63,307 nucleotides of DNA, taken from NCBI GenBank assembly GCA_009377375.1, contig WHUE01000013.1, positions 1-63,307 on the forward strand. Direction: 5' to 3'. Made by a program: the position numbers and the translations under genes. Positions 1 through 9,198 of this stretch are shown one piece after another; position 1 is the first letter of the stretch; the number at the start of each line of letters is the position of its first letter. The notes below the pieces were generated by a model. It saw only the letters and a program-made list of their open reading frames with translations. It was not told the origin of the DNA and ran no database searches. Source of the stretch: Alphaproteobacteria bacterium (GTDB lineage: Bacteria > Pseudomonadota > Alphaproteobacteria > MPNO01 > UBA2964).

Positions 1-268
1 TCAGCAGGAGAAGCGTGGCGAACAGCGTCGGCACATTCTGTTCGACGGCTATGTTGAACAGCCGAACCAGCCCGAATATGCGGCCATGGCCGAAGCCGTA
101 GGTCATGACCAGGCCGAGTCCGTGGGCGATCAGCAGGAACGCGAGGATTCCGCACAGCGCAATGGCGACTCGTTTCGGGCTCGCGGACAGGCTGGTCACG
201 GATTTTTCACATGAAGTGGTCCGAAAAACGCGTCGCTCCCGACGCTCTGCAAAATCCGGATGGGACAT
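1..268 (-). CDS. Membrane protein, N-terminal part only (cut by window edge)
   Basis: Reading the minus strand from an ATG at 268 gives an open frame that runs off the left edge after about 89 codons. The first 30 residues are polar and Arg-rich; two hydrophobic stretches follow (around AIALCGILAFLLIAHGLGLVM and, near the edge, TLFATLLLL), so the product is a membrane protein with at least two transmembrane segments. An in-frame GTG at 199 is an alternative start that would leave the first hydrophobic segment near the N-terminus. Neither start has a convincing Shine-Dalgarno sequence. The family is not recognisable from this piece. Confidence 0.5.
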   Translation of the reverse strand, partial: MSHPDFAERRERRVFRTTSCEKSVTSLSASPKRVAIALCGILAFLLIAHGLGLVMTYGFGHGRIFGLVRLFNIAVEQNVPTLFATLLLL

Positions 269-392
269 CGTGACGCGTGACCGGATGCCCTGACTTAATT
301 CTGTAATATTTGGGAGCGACCGCTATCCGATCAAGGGAGCAGCAGGGAACGACGCCGCCTGCCGCGTGCTCCGCTCATCGGGGGACGGCGGG

Positions 393-1415
393 TCAGAAGC
401 CGCGCGCCACGGCGAAATCGACGGATTCGAGCAGGGCCTGCTTGTGTTCGCCGTCGGGAAACGGGCGCAGCGCCTCGGCGGCGCGGACGGCGTAGTCGCG
501 GGCGCGGTCGACGGTGGCGCGCAGCGCGCCGGTCTGTTCCAGCAGGTTCACCGCGCGGCGGAAATCGCCCTTCTTCTGCTCCAGATCCTCCAGCGTGCGG
601 CGCCAGAACGCCCTGGCTTCCTCGTCGGCGGCGCGGAAGGCGAGCACGATGGGCAGGGTGATCTTGCCCTCGCGGAAATCGTCGCCCACGGTCTTGCCCA
701 GCGTCGCCTGGCGGGCGGAGTAGTCCAGCACGTCGTCGATGAGCTGGAACGCCATGCCGAGATTGTGGCCGAAGGATTCGAGCGCGAGGCGCTCCGCCTC
801 CCGCCGGTCGTTCACCACGGCGCCGATCTCGCAGGCGGCGGCGAACAGCTTGGCGGTCTTGGCGCGGATGACCTCCAGATAATCCTCTTCCAGCGTCTCG
901 GTGTCGTTGGCGGTCACCAGCTGGTGGACCTCGCCCTCGGCGATGACGCTGGAGGCACGCGAGAGAATGCGCAGCACCTCCAGCGATCCGTCCGCCACCA
1001 TCAGCTCGAAGGCGCGCGCGAACAGGAAGTCGCCGACCAGCACGCTGGACTTGTTGCCCCACACGGCGTTGGCGGTGGCCGCGCCGCGCCGCAGGTCGCT
1101 CTCGTCGACCACGTCGTCGTGCAGCAGCGTGGCGGTATGGATGAATTCGACGCAGGCGGCGAGGCCCACATGCCGCGTGCCCCCGTAGCCGCAGAGCCTT
1201 GCGGCGCTGAGGGTCAGCATCGGCCGCAGCCGCTTGCCGCCCGCGGCGATGATGTGGCCGGCGAGCTGCGGGATCAGCAGCACCGGGCTCTGCATCTGCT
1301 CGAGGATCACCGCGTTCACCTGCGCGAGATCGGCGGCGGTCAGTCCCACCAGCCGGTCCAGCGACGGGGGCTTTATTTCTTCACGCTTCTCGTTCAGGTT
1401 GACGATTGCGCTCAC
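393..1415 (-). CDS. ispB: Polyprenyl (octaprenyl/decaprenyl) diphosphate synthase
   Basis: A 340-residue trans-prenyltransferase that elongates FPP or GPP with isopentenyl diphosphate to make the ubiquinone side chain; cytosolic. Both Asp-rich metal-binding motifs are present: DDVVD at about residues 100-104 (first, FARM region) and DDVLD at about 227-231 (second, SARM). The GGKRLRPML substrate motif and the LGKTVGDDFREGKITLP segment typical of the family are also visible. The start is taken as GTG at 1415 (VSAIVNLNEK) because the longer open frame upstream has low-complexity shadow-type sequence and because this gives the normal family length. The gene is divergent from the DUF2007-type gene at 1546, with about 130 bp between them. 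Product chain length (C40 versus C50) cannot be told from the sequence. Confidence 0.93.
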   Translation of the reverse strand: MSAIVNLNEKREEIKPPSLDRLVGLTAADLAQVNAVILEQMQSPVLLIPQLAGHIIAAGGKRLRPMLTLSAARLCGYGGTRHVGLAACVEFIHTATLLHDDVVDESDLRRGAATANAVWGNKSSVLVGDFLFARAFELMVADGSLEVLRILSRASSVIAEGEVHQLVTANDTETLEEDYLEVIRAKTAKLFAAACEIGAVVNDRREAERLALESFGHNLGMAFQLIDDVLDYSARQATLGKTVGDDFREGKITLPIVLAFRAADEEARAFWRRTLEDLEQKKGDFRRAVNLLEQTGALRATVDRARDYAVRAAEALRPFPDGEHKQALLESVDFAVARGF

Positions 1416-1545
1416 GGCGACGTCTCGATTCTGGATTCGGCGGCAGGGAGCGTGAAACATAGAGCAACGCCCGGCGCGGTCAAGGACCCCGGCCCGCCGC
1501 GGACAGTTTGTCACGCCGATCCAACGGGGGCAGGGCGAGCGGGCG

Positions 1546-1764
1546 ATGAAGGAGCTGGTGCGCACCAACGACCCGGTCCTGCTGTCTTTCCTGCAGGCGC
1601 TGCTGCACGACGCGGGAATCGAGGCCATCGTGTTCGACACCCATACCAGCATCCTGGAAGGCAGCGCGGGCGCGATCCCGCGCCGGCTCATGGTGATCGC
1701 CGACGACTACGGCCCGGCGCGCGCGCTGATCGAGCAGGCCGGGCACGGGCAGGAGCTTGTCTGA
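1546..1764 (+). CDS. DUF2007-type small protein
   Basis: A 72-residue cytosolic protein beginning MKELVRTNDPVLLSFLQALL. The pattern (a short beta strand, a helix picking a position, AGIEAIVFD, then a hydrophobic strand RRLMVIADDYGPARALIEQ) matches the DUF2007 family, annotated as putative signal-transducing proteins with a ferredoxin-like fold; no biochemical role is established. Its stop lies inside the start region of the next gene (overlap of 8 bases if that gene starts at 1757), so the two are very likely co-transcribed and translationally coupled. This DUF2007/TrmN6-type methyltransferase/S49 protease order beside a polyprenyl synthase is familiar from alphaproteobacteria. Confidence 0.75.
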   Translation: MKELVRTNDPVLLSFLQALLHDAGIEAIVFDTHTSILEGSAGAIPRRLMVIADDYGPARALIEQAGHGQELV

Positions 1765-2506
1765 GCCCGCCCCCGGCGTGACCGAGGACCGGCTGCTCGG
1801 CGGCCGGCTGACGCTGCGCCAGCCGCGCGACGGATTCCGTGTCGCCGTCGATACCGTGCTGCTGGCCGCCGCCGTGCCGGCGCAGGAGGGCGAGCGCGTG
1901 TTCGAGCCCGGCGCGGGCGTCGGCGCCGCCGCGCTGTGCCTCGCCGCCCGCGTGGCGGGGGTGCGCGTCGCCGGGATCGAGCCGCAGGCCGATCTGGTGC
2001 GGCTGGCGGGCGAGAACGCCCGGCTGAACGGGATGCAGGGCGCGGTCGACATCATGATCGGGGCGGTCGGCGGCGCGCTGCCGCCGCGTCTCGGCGGCCA
2101 GTTCGACCACGTCATGGCCAACCCGCCATTTCTGGAGGAGGCGCGCGCCCAGCGCCCGCGCAACGACGCCCGCGCCGCCGCGCATGTGGAAGGGGAGGCG
2201 GGGCTCGCCGACTGGGTTGCCTGCGCCGCCGGCGCGCTGCGGCGCGGCGGCACGCTGACCCTGATCCACCGGGCCGACCGGCTGAATGCGGTGCTGGCCG
2301 CGCTCGGCGGCGGGTTCGGCGAGATCGTCGTCTATCCGTTCTGGCCGCGCGCCGGACAGGCGGCGCGGCGCTTCGTCCTGCGCGCCGTGAAGGGATCGCG
2401 CGCGCCGCTGATCCTCGCCGCCGGCATGACGCTGCACGAGGCGGACGGCAGCGGCTTCACGCCCGAGGCGGACGCGGTGCTGCGCGGCGCGGCGCTGGAG
2501 ATATGA
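1757..2506 (+). CDS. TrmN6-like N6-adenine methyltransferase
   Basis: A class I SAM-dependent methyltransferase of 249 residues. The N-terminal EDRLLGGRLTLRQPRDGFR is characteristic of the TrmN6/YfiC group that methylates A37 of tRNA-Val. Motif I is seen as FEPGAGVGAAALCLAARV, and the catalytic N6-amine motif as NPPF (in MANPPFLEEA). The start chosen is TTG at 1757, overlapping the previous gene; an AGGAG at 1751 is too close to serve it well, so GTG at 1778 (VTEDRLLGG) is an equally possible start. The substrate (tRNA versus another N6-adenine target) is inferred from family only. Confidence 0.8.
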   Translation: MSEPAPGVTEDRLLGGRLTLRQPRDGFRVAVDTVLLAAAVPAQEGERVFEPGAGVGAAALCLAARVAGVRVAGIEPQADLVRLAGENARLNGMQGAVDIMIGAVGGALPPRLGGQFDHVMANPPFLEEARAQRPRNDARAAAHVEGEAGLADWVACAAGALRRGGTLTLIHRADRLNAVLAALGGGFGEIVVYPFWPRAGQAARRFVLRAVKGSRAPLILAAGMTLHEADGSGFTPEADAVLRGAALEI

Positions 2507-2644
2507 GCGGCAGGAATCGCCCCGCCGTTTCCGGCGGGCGCGAACCGCGGACAGGCCGCCGGCGTGTTTCGGAGGCGCCCCATGGCCACCCGGATGCTCA
2601 GCGGGGCGTATCGTCTTCCAGCAGAGAGATCGTATAGTGCAGCC

Positions 2645-3520
2645 ATGACGTTGGACGATTTCACCGCCTGGTGCCGTGCCCGGCTTGCCCGGCTGCCGAT
2701 CCGCGCGTTCCGCGACCCCGCGCCGGTGGTCAGCGTGCTGCGGCTTTCCGGTGTGATCGGGCGCATCGGCCCCGCCGGGTCCGGCATGACGCTCGCGGGG
2801 ATGGAGCGCGCCATCGAGCGCGCCTTCCGCGGCGGCAGGCTGAAGGCGGTGGCACTGGCCATCAACTCGCCCGGCGGCGCGCCGGTGCAGGCCTCGCTGA
2901 TCGCCCGGCGCATCCGCGCGCTTGCCGAGGGGAAGGAGCTGCCGGTGATCGCCTTCGCCGAGGACGTCGCGGCGTCGGGCGGCTACTGGCTCGCCTGCGC
3001 GGCGGACGAGATTTACGCGGACGAGAGCTCGGTGATCGGTTCCATCGGCGTGGTCTCCAGCGGTTTCGGCTTTCCGGATCTGCTGGCCCGGGCCGGGGTG
3101 GAGCGGCGGGTGCATTCTTCCGGCCGGCGCAAGGCGATGCTGGACCCGTTCCGGGCGGAGGAGCCCGAGGACGTCGCCCGGCTGCACTCGATCCAGGCCG
3201 ACATCCACGAAAGCTTCAAGCGCCACGTGCGGCTGCGCCGCGGCGACCGGTTGACCGCGCCCGAATCCGAGCTGTTCGAAGGCGACATCTGGACCGGCAG
3301 CCAGGCGCTGGCGCTGGGGCTGATCGACGGCATCGGGGATGTGCGCGGCGTGCTCCGCGAACGGTTCGGCGAGCGGGTGAAACTGCGCCCCGTTTCCGTG
3401 CGCGTCAGCCCGCTGGCCCGGCTGTTCGGACGCGGGCGGGGCGGGGCGGCGGCCGAGGGCGCAAATGCGGTGATCGCCGCGCTGGAAGACTGGGCCCGCT
3501 GGCGCCGTTTCGGGCTTTAG
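2645..3520 (+). CDS. S49-family (SppA/SohB-like) serine peptidase
   Basis: A 291-residue member of the S49 peptidases, which degrade signal peptides or membrane-protein fragments using a Ser-Lys dyad. The nucleophile is Ser about residue 111 in VAASGGYWLACAADEIYA and the general base is Lys about residue 163 in SSGRRKAMLDPFR, the 52-residue spacing of single-domain SppA-type enzymes. The oxyanion region INSPGGAPVQAS is intact. No clear signal peptide or transmembrane segment precedes the domain, so the protein may be peripheral. Start ATG at 2645 was chosen over an upstream ATG at 2564 because the extra 27 residues look non-coding. Confidence 0.88.
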   Translation: MTLDDFTAWCRARLARLPIRAFRDPAPVVSVLRLSGVIGRIGPAGSGMTLAGMERAIERAFRGGRLKAVALAINSPGGAPVQASLIARRIRALAEGKELPVIAFAEDVAASGGYWLACAADEIYADESSVIGSIGVVSSGFGFPDLLARAGVERRVHSSGRRKAMLDPFRAEEPEDVARLHSIQADIHESFKRHVRLRRGDRLTAPESELFEGDIWTGSQALALGLIDGIGDVRGVLRERFGERVKLRPVSVRVSPLARLFGRGRGGAAAEGANAVIAALEDWARWRRFGL

Positions 3521-3586
3521 CCGACGCGGTGGCGGGCGCGGGGGCCGGAACCCATGTGGTGTGGGCGCCCGGCCCGCCTCGCGATC

Positions 3587-4735
3587 TCAGAATATCCGGT
3601 CGACAGGCAGCCCCAGCGCCATGCTGCCGGTGTACTCGGCCTGCGCGCCCGACCGCAGCGGATGATAGCGGGCGGCCTGAATATCGCGGAACCTCCTTTC
3701 CAGACCGGCAGAACGATAGAACCCGGCGCCTCCCGCCAGTTCCATCGCATGTTCGACAGCCGCAATGGCGTGTCGCGCCACCAGCTGCCGCCCGATCATC
3801 ACGCTGTTGATGGTTTCCGCCGACGGCGTGTCGAGGCGAACGGCCGCCAGCATGAACTCGTGCGCCAGCCGCGCCGCCGTCAGCTCCGTCTCCATGCGCC
3901 CGGTGAGGCCGATCGCGTGCGGGTCGGGTGTCTTCCGCTGGGCGAGGCCGATCGCGATGTCTCGTGCGCTCTCAGCCACGCCCAGATAGACCGCGTATAT
4001 GAGCGGGAACGCGATCGTGCCGATAAGGTGAAAACCCGCATTCCATTCGCCCGCAGGGCGCCTCATGGCCACTGCGGCCTCCGGCACGACATGGCCATCG
4101 ATCTGCACATCGTGCGAGCCGGTTCCGCGCATGCCGAGCGCGCGCCAGGTGTCGAGCACCTTCACATGCGGGGAAGTCATGGGAATGCCGAAATGCAGCA
4201 CCGCCGGCGGTTCGCCATCCGTCTCGAGCACTGCCCCGGTCATCAGGACATCGCCCGTAGGGGCGCCCGAGGTAAATATCTTGCGCGCGGCGATGCGGTA
4301 GCCGCCCTCCACCTTTTCCGCTTTGCCGGAGCCTGCTATCCAGTCCGACCCGCCGCTCGAAAGCAGGAGGATGCGCTCGCCGGCAATCCGCTTCAAAAGC
4401 GGCTCGACGGCGGCCGCCTTCTGGTGCTTCCATCGCCAGGCCGGAACGGCGACCTGATGGGTGTGCATCGCGAAGGCGAGCCCGGTGGAGCCGCAGTGAT
4501 AGGCCAGCATTCGCAGCATGGCTGCCAGTTCGTCGACGTCGGCTCCTCCGCCTCCCAGCTCGCGCGGCACGCCCGCCTCCACGAGACCGGATGTTTTCAG
4601 CAGCGCCATGTTGTCCGCGACGTACCTGTCTTCATCGGTCGATGCGTTGGCGCGCTCGGCCAGTATCGGACCCAGGCCGCGCGCGATCTCGGCTGCACTG
4701 CGCGTCGCAGTCTTCAACGCTGAAGTCGTGCTCAT
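3587..4735 (-). CDS. Acyl-CoA dehydrogenase family protein
   Basis: A 382-residue flavoprotein of the acyl-CoA dehydrogenase superfamily. The N-terminal helical domain is followed by the middle beta-domain (GERILLLSSGGSDWIAG, FTSGAPTGDVLMTGAV, GMRGTGSHDVQIDGHVVPE) and a C-terminal helical domain with the ELAGGAGFYRSAGLERRFRDIQAARYHPL segment. The GTGSHDV motif is typical of the type 2 C-terminal group that also includes flavin-dependent monooxygenases of the DszC kind, so oxidation of an acyl-CoA is likely but not certain. Start ATG at 4735 has GGGAG nine bases upstream. It is divergent from an HxlR-type regulator, which probably controls it. Confidence 0.88.
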   Translation of the reverse strand: MSTTSALKTATRSAAEIARGLGPILAERANASTDEDRYVADNMALLKTSGLVEAGVPRELGGGGADVDELAAMLRMLAYHCGSTGLAFAMHTHQVAVPAWRWKHQKAAAVEPLLKRIAGERILLLSSGGSDWIAGSGKAEKVEGGYRIAARKIFTSGAPTGDVLMTGAVLETDGEPPAVLHFGIPMTSPHVKVLDTWRALGMRGTGSHDVQIDGHVVPEAAVAMRRPAGEWNAGFHLIGTIAFPLIYAVYLGVAESARDIAIGLAQRKTPDPHAIGLTGRMETELTAARLAHEFMLAAVRLDTPSAETINSVMIGRQLVARHAIAAVEHAMELAGGAGFYRSAGLERRFRDIQAARYHPLRSGAQAEYTGSMALGLPVDRIF

Positions 4736-4918
4736 GACAATCTCCCTTTCGAGCCTGAACCGGCTGAATGCCGGCAAGGGGCGATCATCGCGCGGCGTTA
4801 CGCACCTCTCCAGTCATCGAAGTGTATCGAGGTGCGGGGGAGACGCGCCGGGGGCTATGCGCCGCCCGCGTCGGGGATGACGTCCCAGTTCCGATCCACT
4901 ACAATATCTGTACTCCTT

Positions 4919-4930
4919 GTCCGATCGGAC
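4919..4930. promoter_or_regulatory. Perfect 12-bp palindrome in the HxlR/acyl-CoA dehydrogenase divergent promoter
   Basis: GTCCGATCGGAC is a perfect inverted repeat lying 38 bases before the ATG of the HxlR-type regulator, in the 232-bp region shared with the divergent acyl-CoA dehydrogenase. The surrounding bases (ACAATATCTGTACTCCTTGT before it, CTTTATTTATCGG after it) are the most AT-rich part of this spacer and probably hold promoter elements. Use as the autoregulatory operator is an inference from position and symmetry. Confidence 0.4.
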
Positions 4931-4967
4931 CTTTATTTATCGGTCTTGCCGGCTTCGGGGGAACGTC

Positions 4968-5675
4968 ATGTCCAAACGTCAGGATCTAGGGAGCTACGGC
5001 CAGTTCTGCCCGGTTGCGATGGCGGCGGAAGTCCTCTGCTCGCGCTGGACCCTGCTGGTTCTCCGCGAACTGCTCTGCGGCACCACGCGGTTCAACGACC
5101 TGCGGCGCGGCGTGCCGCTCATGTCGCCCACTCTCCTCTCCAAGCGGCTGAAGGAGCTTGAGAAGGCGGGGGTGATCGCGGCCGTGCCGACCGCTCAGCC
5201 GGGGGTCTTCGAGTACAGGCTGACCGAGGCGGGCGAGGATTTGCGCCCTGTCGTCATGTCCTTCGGCAGCTGGGGGCAGCGTTGGGTGGAATCCTCGCTG
5301 TCGCTCAGGAATCTCGATCCTTCGCTGCTGATGTGGGACATGCGGCGCCGCCTGGACGTGACGCCGTTGCCGCTGCGGCGATGCGTCATCAATTTCCTTT
5401 TCCCGGAGGTCAACTCCGCCAAGCGTTCCTGGTGGCTGGTCGTGGACGGCGGCAGCGTCGATCTGTGCGCAACCAACCCCGGATTCGATATCGATCTGTT
5501 CGTGCGCAGCTCGCTCAGAAGCATGACGGCCGTCTGGATGGGCGTCTCCACTGTGCAGAAGGAGATCGAGGCCCGCCAGATCGAGCTGATCGGCGACAAG
5601 GATCTCGCCCATTCGATGCAGCAATGGCTGGGGCTCAGTCTCTTCGCGAAGGAAAAATCCCGCGTCTCGCCCTGA
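4968..5675 (+). CDS. HxlR-family winged-helix regulator with SCP2-like C-terminal domain
   Basis: A 235-residue DNA-binding protein. Residues about 10-100 form the HxlR/MarR-like winged helix (CPVAMAAEVLCSRWTLLVLRELLCG, then FNDLRRGVPLMSPTLLSKRLKELEKAGVI). The remaining part (about 110-235) resembles the SCP2 sterol-carrier-like domain found fused to many HxlR proteins and thought to bind a lipid or acyl ligand. The start ATG at 4968 (MSKRQDLGS) has GGGGGA close upstream. Divergent orientation from an acyl-CoA dehydrogenase suggests it controls that gene in response to an acyl-type ligand (inference). Confidence 0.88.
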   Translation: MSKRQDLGSYGQFCPVAMAAEVLCSRWTLLVLRELLCGTTRFNDLRRGVPLMSPTLLSKRLKELEKAGVIAAVPTAQPGVFEYRLTEAGEDLRPVVMSFGSWGQRWVESSLSLRNLDPSLLMWDMRRRLDVTPLPLRRCVINFLFPEVNSAKRSWWLVVDGGSVDLCATNPGFDIDLFVRSSLRSMTAVWMGVSTVQKEIEARQIELIGDKDLAHSMQQWLGLSLFAKEKSRVSP

Positions 5676-5743
5676 CCGCGTGCCATACCGGCCTCCGGAG
5701 TTCGGCGTTCCACGCCCCGCCGAAATCCGGTAGAACCGGTTTC

Positions 5744-5983
5744 ATGCTCGGATTCAGCCTCCCGAAACTCATCGTGCTCGCCCTGATCGTCTGGGGCGTC
5801 TGGTACGCTTTCAAGCTGGTGGCGCGCCGCAACAGGCTGCGCACGCGCGAGGCCGCGCGGGAGGCGGAGGCCGCGCCGCGCCCCGCCATCGAAGACATGA
5901 CCAAATGCCCCGCCTGCGGCACCTTCGTCCCGGCCGCCGGCGCCCGGGACTGCGGCCGGAAGGGGTGCCCGTTCCCGGTCTGA
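5744..5983 (+). CDS. Small single-TM protein with a C-terminal zinc-ribbon-like motif
   Basis: A 79-residue protein starting MLGFSLPKLIVLALIVWGVW. One hydrophobic segment (residues about 8-25) is followed by a basic stretch (RRNRLRTREAAREAE) and a short Cys-rich tail, CPAC at 55-58 and DCGRKGC near 69-75, giving four cysteines suited to bind one zinc ion on the cytoplasmic side. Small membrane proteins of this design occur just upstream of glyQ in related alphaproteobacteria; their role is unknown. It ends about 100 bases before glyQ. An apparent longer open frame reaching back into the regulator gene is a shadow. Confidence 0.7.
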   Translation: MLGFSLPKLIVLALIVWGVWYAFKLVARRNRLRTREAAREAEAAPRPAIEDMTKCPACGTFVPAAGARDCGRKGCPFPV

Positions 5984-6082
5984 CCCGCGCAATCCCGCAC
6001 GACTTGGTCACATGCGGGTTTCTTGACCCCCGGGCAGGGCGCCGCGTATGTTTCGCGCGCGAATTCGCGGTCCGGAGCTCCG

Positions 6083-6967
6083 ATGAACGATTCCAGCAAT
6101 CGTGACAACGCCTTCCAGAATCTGATTCTCCGGTTGCACGATTACTGGAGCCGTCAGGGCTGTGCGATCCTGCAGCCCTATGACATGGAGGTGGGCGCGG
6201 GCACGTTCCATCCGGCGACGACGCTGCGCGCGCTGGGACCCGACCCGTGGCGCGCCGCCTATGTGCAGCCCTCGCGCCGCCCGGCCGACGGGCGCTACGG
6301 CGACAATCCCAACCGGCTGCAGCACTACTACCAGTACCAGGTGATCCTGAAGCCGTCGCCCGCCGACAGCCAGGATCTCTATCTGAAGAGCCTGGAGGCG
6401 CTGGGCATCGACGCGTCGGTCCACGACATCCGCTTCGTCGAGGACGACTGGGAAAGCCCGACCCTGGGCGCGGCCGGTCTCGGCTGGGAGGTCTGGTGCG
6501 ACGGCATGGAAGTCACCCAGTTCACCTATTTCCAGCAGGTCGGCGGCATCGAATGCGATCCGGTCGCGGTGGAGCTGACCTACGGGCTGGAGCGGCTGGC
6601 GATGTACATCCAGGGCGTGGAGAACGTCTACGACCTGGATTTCAACGGGTTTGGGCTGAGCTACGGCGATGTGTTCCTGCGCAACGAGCGTGAGCAGTCG
6701 GCCTATAATTTCGAACACGCGACGGTGGACCGGCTGCGTACCCAGTTCGGCTACGCCGAGGACGAGTGCCGCAAGTTGCTCGACGCCGGGCTGGCGCTGC
6801 CGGCTTATGACCAGTGCATCAAGTCCAGCCACCTGTTCAACCTGCTGGACGCGCGCGGCGCGATCAGCGTGACGGAGCGCCAGGCCTTCATCGGCCGGGT
6901 CCGGGGGCTGGCGCGGGGCTGCTGCGAGGCCTGGCTTGCCGGCGCTGCCGTCGCCGGCGGGGGCTGA
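6083..6967 (+). CDS. glyQ: Glycine--tRNA ligase alpha subunit
   Basis: A 294-residue catalytic alpha subunit of the bacterial alpha2beta2 glycyl-tRNA synthetase, which charges tRNA-Gly in the cytosol. Hallmarks are seen in order: [29 protein letters not shown] near the N-terminus, [56 protein letters not shown], and [12 protein letters not shown] (motif 3 region). Start ATG at 6083 (MNDSSNRDN) follows GGAG at the right distance. Three bases separate its stop from the glyS start, so the two are co-translated. Confidence 0.97.
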   Translation: MNDSSNRDNAFQNLILRLHDYWSRQGCAILQPYDMEVGAGTFHPATTLRALGPDPWRAAYVQPSRRPADGRYGDNPNRLQHYYQYQVILKPSPADSQDLYLKSLEALGIDASVHDIRFVEDDWESPTLGAAGLGWEVWCDGMEVTQFTYFQQVGGIECDPVAVELTYGLERLAMYIQGVENVYDLDFNGFGLSYGDVFLRNEREQSAYNFEHATVDRLRTQFGYAEDECRKLLDAGLALPAYDQCIKSSHLFNLLDARGAISVTERQAFIGRVRGLARGCCEAWLAGAAVAGGG

Positions 6968-6970
6968 ACG

Positions 6971-9198
6971 ATGCAGCTCCTGCTGGAACTGCTTTCCGAG
7001 GAAATTCCCGCCCGCATGCAGCCGCGTGCCGGCGAGGATCTGAAGCGGCTGGTCTCGGAGGCGCTGACCGTCGCGGGCGTGGGCTTCGACGCGGCGACCG
7101 CTTATGCCGGCCCGCGCCGCATTGCGCTCGTGGTCGACGGTCTCCCCGAATCGCAGAAGGACACGGTGGAGGAAAGACGCGGGCCGCGGGCCGACGCGCC
7201 GATGCAAGCGGTTCAGGGCTTCGCTGGAAGCTTGGGGATACCTCCGATACAAGGCAAACAGATCCACGATGCGGACTTGGGCAGCAAGCCAGGAGAAAAA
7301 ATAGAATTCGATAATATTATATTTGAATCTAGAACAACTGAGAATGGGAAATTTTATTTTTCTGTCGTTGAACGAAAGGGTTGCAAGACAATTGACGTCT
7401 TAGGGGGGCTCCTTGGCGACGTCATTAAAAAGATGACTTGGCCAAAATCCATGCGCTGGGGTAACGGGCAGTTGCGTTGGGTGCGGCCGCTTAAAGGAAT
7501 ATTGGCTCTTCTTGACGGAGATGTAGTTCCGTTCGCAATCGATACGGTTGCGCCAGATGTCGAATTTGATCCCAGCATGGGGAGCCTGGAGGATAGTTAT
7601 TCAAAAGACTACCAAGAAAAATTTGGCACCATAGTCGCCGGCAACCAGACCCGCGGGCACCGCTTCCATTCCCCCGACGCGTTCGAGGTCGGCTTCTTCA
7701 AGGATTATGCCGCTACGCTGCACCGCAACAAGGTGATTGTCGACGCGGCGGAGCGCAGCGCGATCATCCGCGAGGATGCCAAGAAGCTCGCCGAGGACGC
7801 CGGGTTCCGGCTGCGCCGCGACCATCCGCTCCGCGCGGAAGTCGCCGGGCTGGTCGAATGGCCGGTCTGCCTGATGGGCAGGATCGATCCGGCGTATATG
7901 GCGCTGCCGGACGAGGTGCTGATCACCTCGATGCGCACCCATCAGAAATACTTCGCGGTGGAGACCGCGGATGGCCGGCTCGCGCCGCATTTCGTCGTCG
8001 TCGCCAATATCGAGGCCGCCGACGGCGGCGCCGCCATCGTGGCCGGCAACGAGCGCGTGCTGCGCGCGCGGCTCGCCGACGCGAAGTTCTTCTGGGACCA
8101 GGACCGGAAGGTGACGCTGGAGGACCGCGTGGCCGCCCTGGCCGACGTGGTGTTCCACGCGAAGCTCGGCACGCTGGCGGAGAAGGTCGCGCGCGTCGAG
8201 GAGCTGGCGAGCGGGCTGATCGTCCACGTCCCGGGCGCGGAGCTGGAGCCGGTGCGCCGTGCCGCGACCCTGGCCAAGGCGGATCTGACCACCGCGATGG
8301 TGGGCGAGTTTCCCGAGCTTCAGGGCGTGATGGGCCGCTACTACGCGCTCGAGGAAAACGAACCGCCGGAGGTCGCCGAGGCCGTTGCGCGGCATTACTC
8401 CCCGACGGGGGCGGGCGACGACTGCCCGACCGCGCCGGTCACGGTCGCCGTCGCGCTGGCCGACCGGCTGGACACGCTGGCCGGGTTCTGGGCCATCGGC
8501 GAGACGCCGACGGGATCGCGCGACCCCTACGCGCTCCGCCGCGCGGCGCTGGGCGTCATCCGGCTGGTGCTGGAGAACAGGCTGCGCCTGCCGCTGCGCG
8601 AAGCCTTCGCCGAAGCGTTGCGGCGCTACCCCGAGGCAGTGCGCGCCGGTCGCGACGCGGAGATCGTCGACGGGCTGCTGGAGTTCTTCATCGACCGGAT
8701 GAAGGTGCACCTGCGCGACAAAGGGGTGCGTCACGATCTGGTCGCCGCGGTTTTCGCGCTGGACGGACAGGACGATTTGCGCCTCATCGTCGACCGCGTC
8801 GAGGCCTTGCAGGATTTTCTCGAGGGAGAGGACGGCCGGAACCTGCTCTCCGCCTACCGCCGGGCCGCCAACATCGTGGCGATCGAGGAAAAGAAGGACG
8901 GCCGCGCCTATGATGGCGACGTGCGCGCGGACCTGTTGCAGCAGGCGGAGGAAAGCACGTTCTACAGGCACGTGGACGAGGTCCTCTCCGCGGCCGCCGA
9001 GGCGATGTCGGCGGAGGATTTTCGCGGCGCGATGACGTCGATGGCGACGCTGCGCGGGCCTGTTGACGCATTTTTCGACAAGGTTACGGTCAATGCCGAC
9101 GATCCCGCGCTGCGTGAAAACAGGCTGATGCTGCTGTCGCGGTTCCGTTCGGCGCTCAATCGTGTGGCGGATTTCAGCCGTATCGAAGGCAGGCAGGA

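Noticed and set aside
7205-7640. Intein or insertion element within glyS
   Set aside because: The tract encodes conserved GlyS motifs such as WPKSMRW in frame, and no intein splice motifs or terminal repeats are seen; replacement fits better than insertion.
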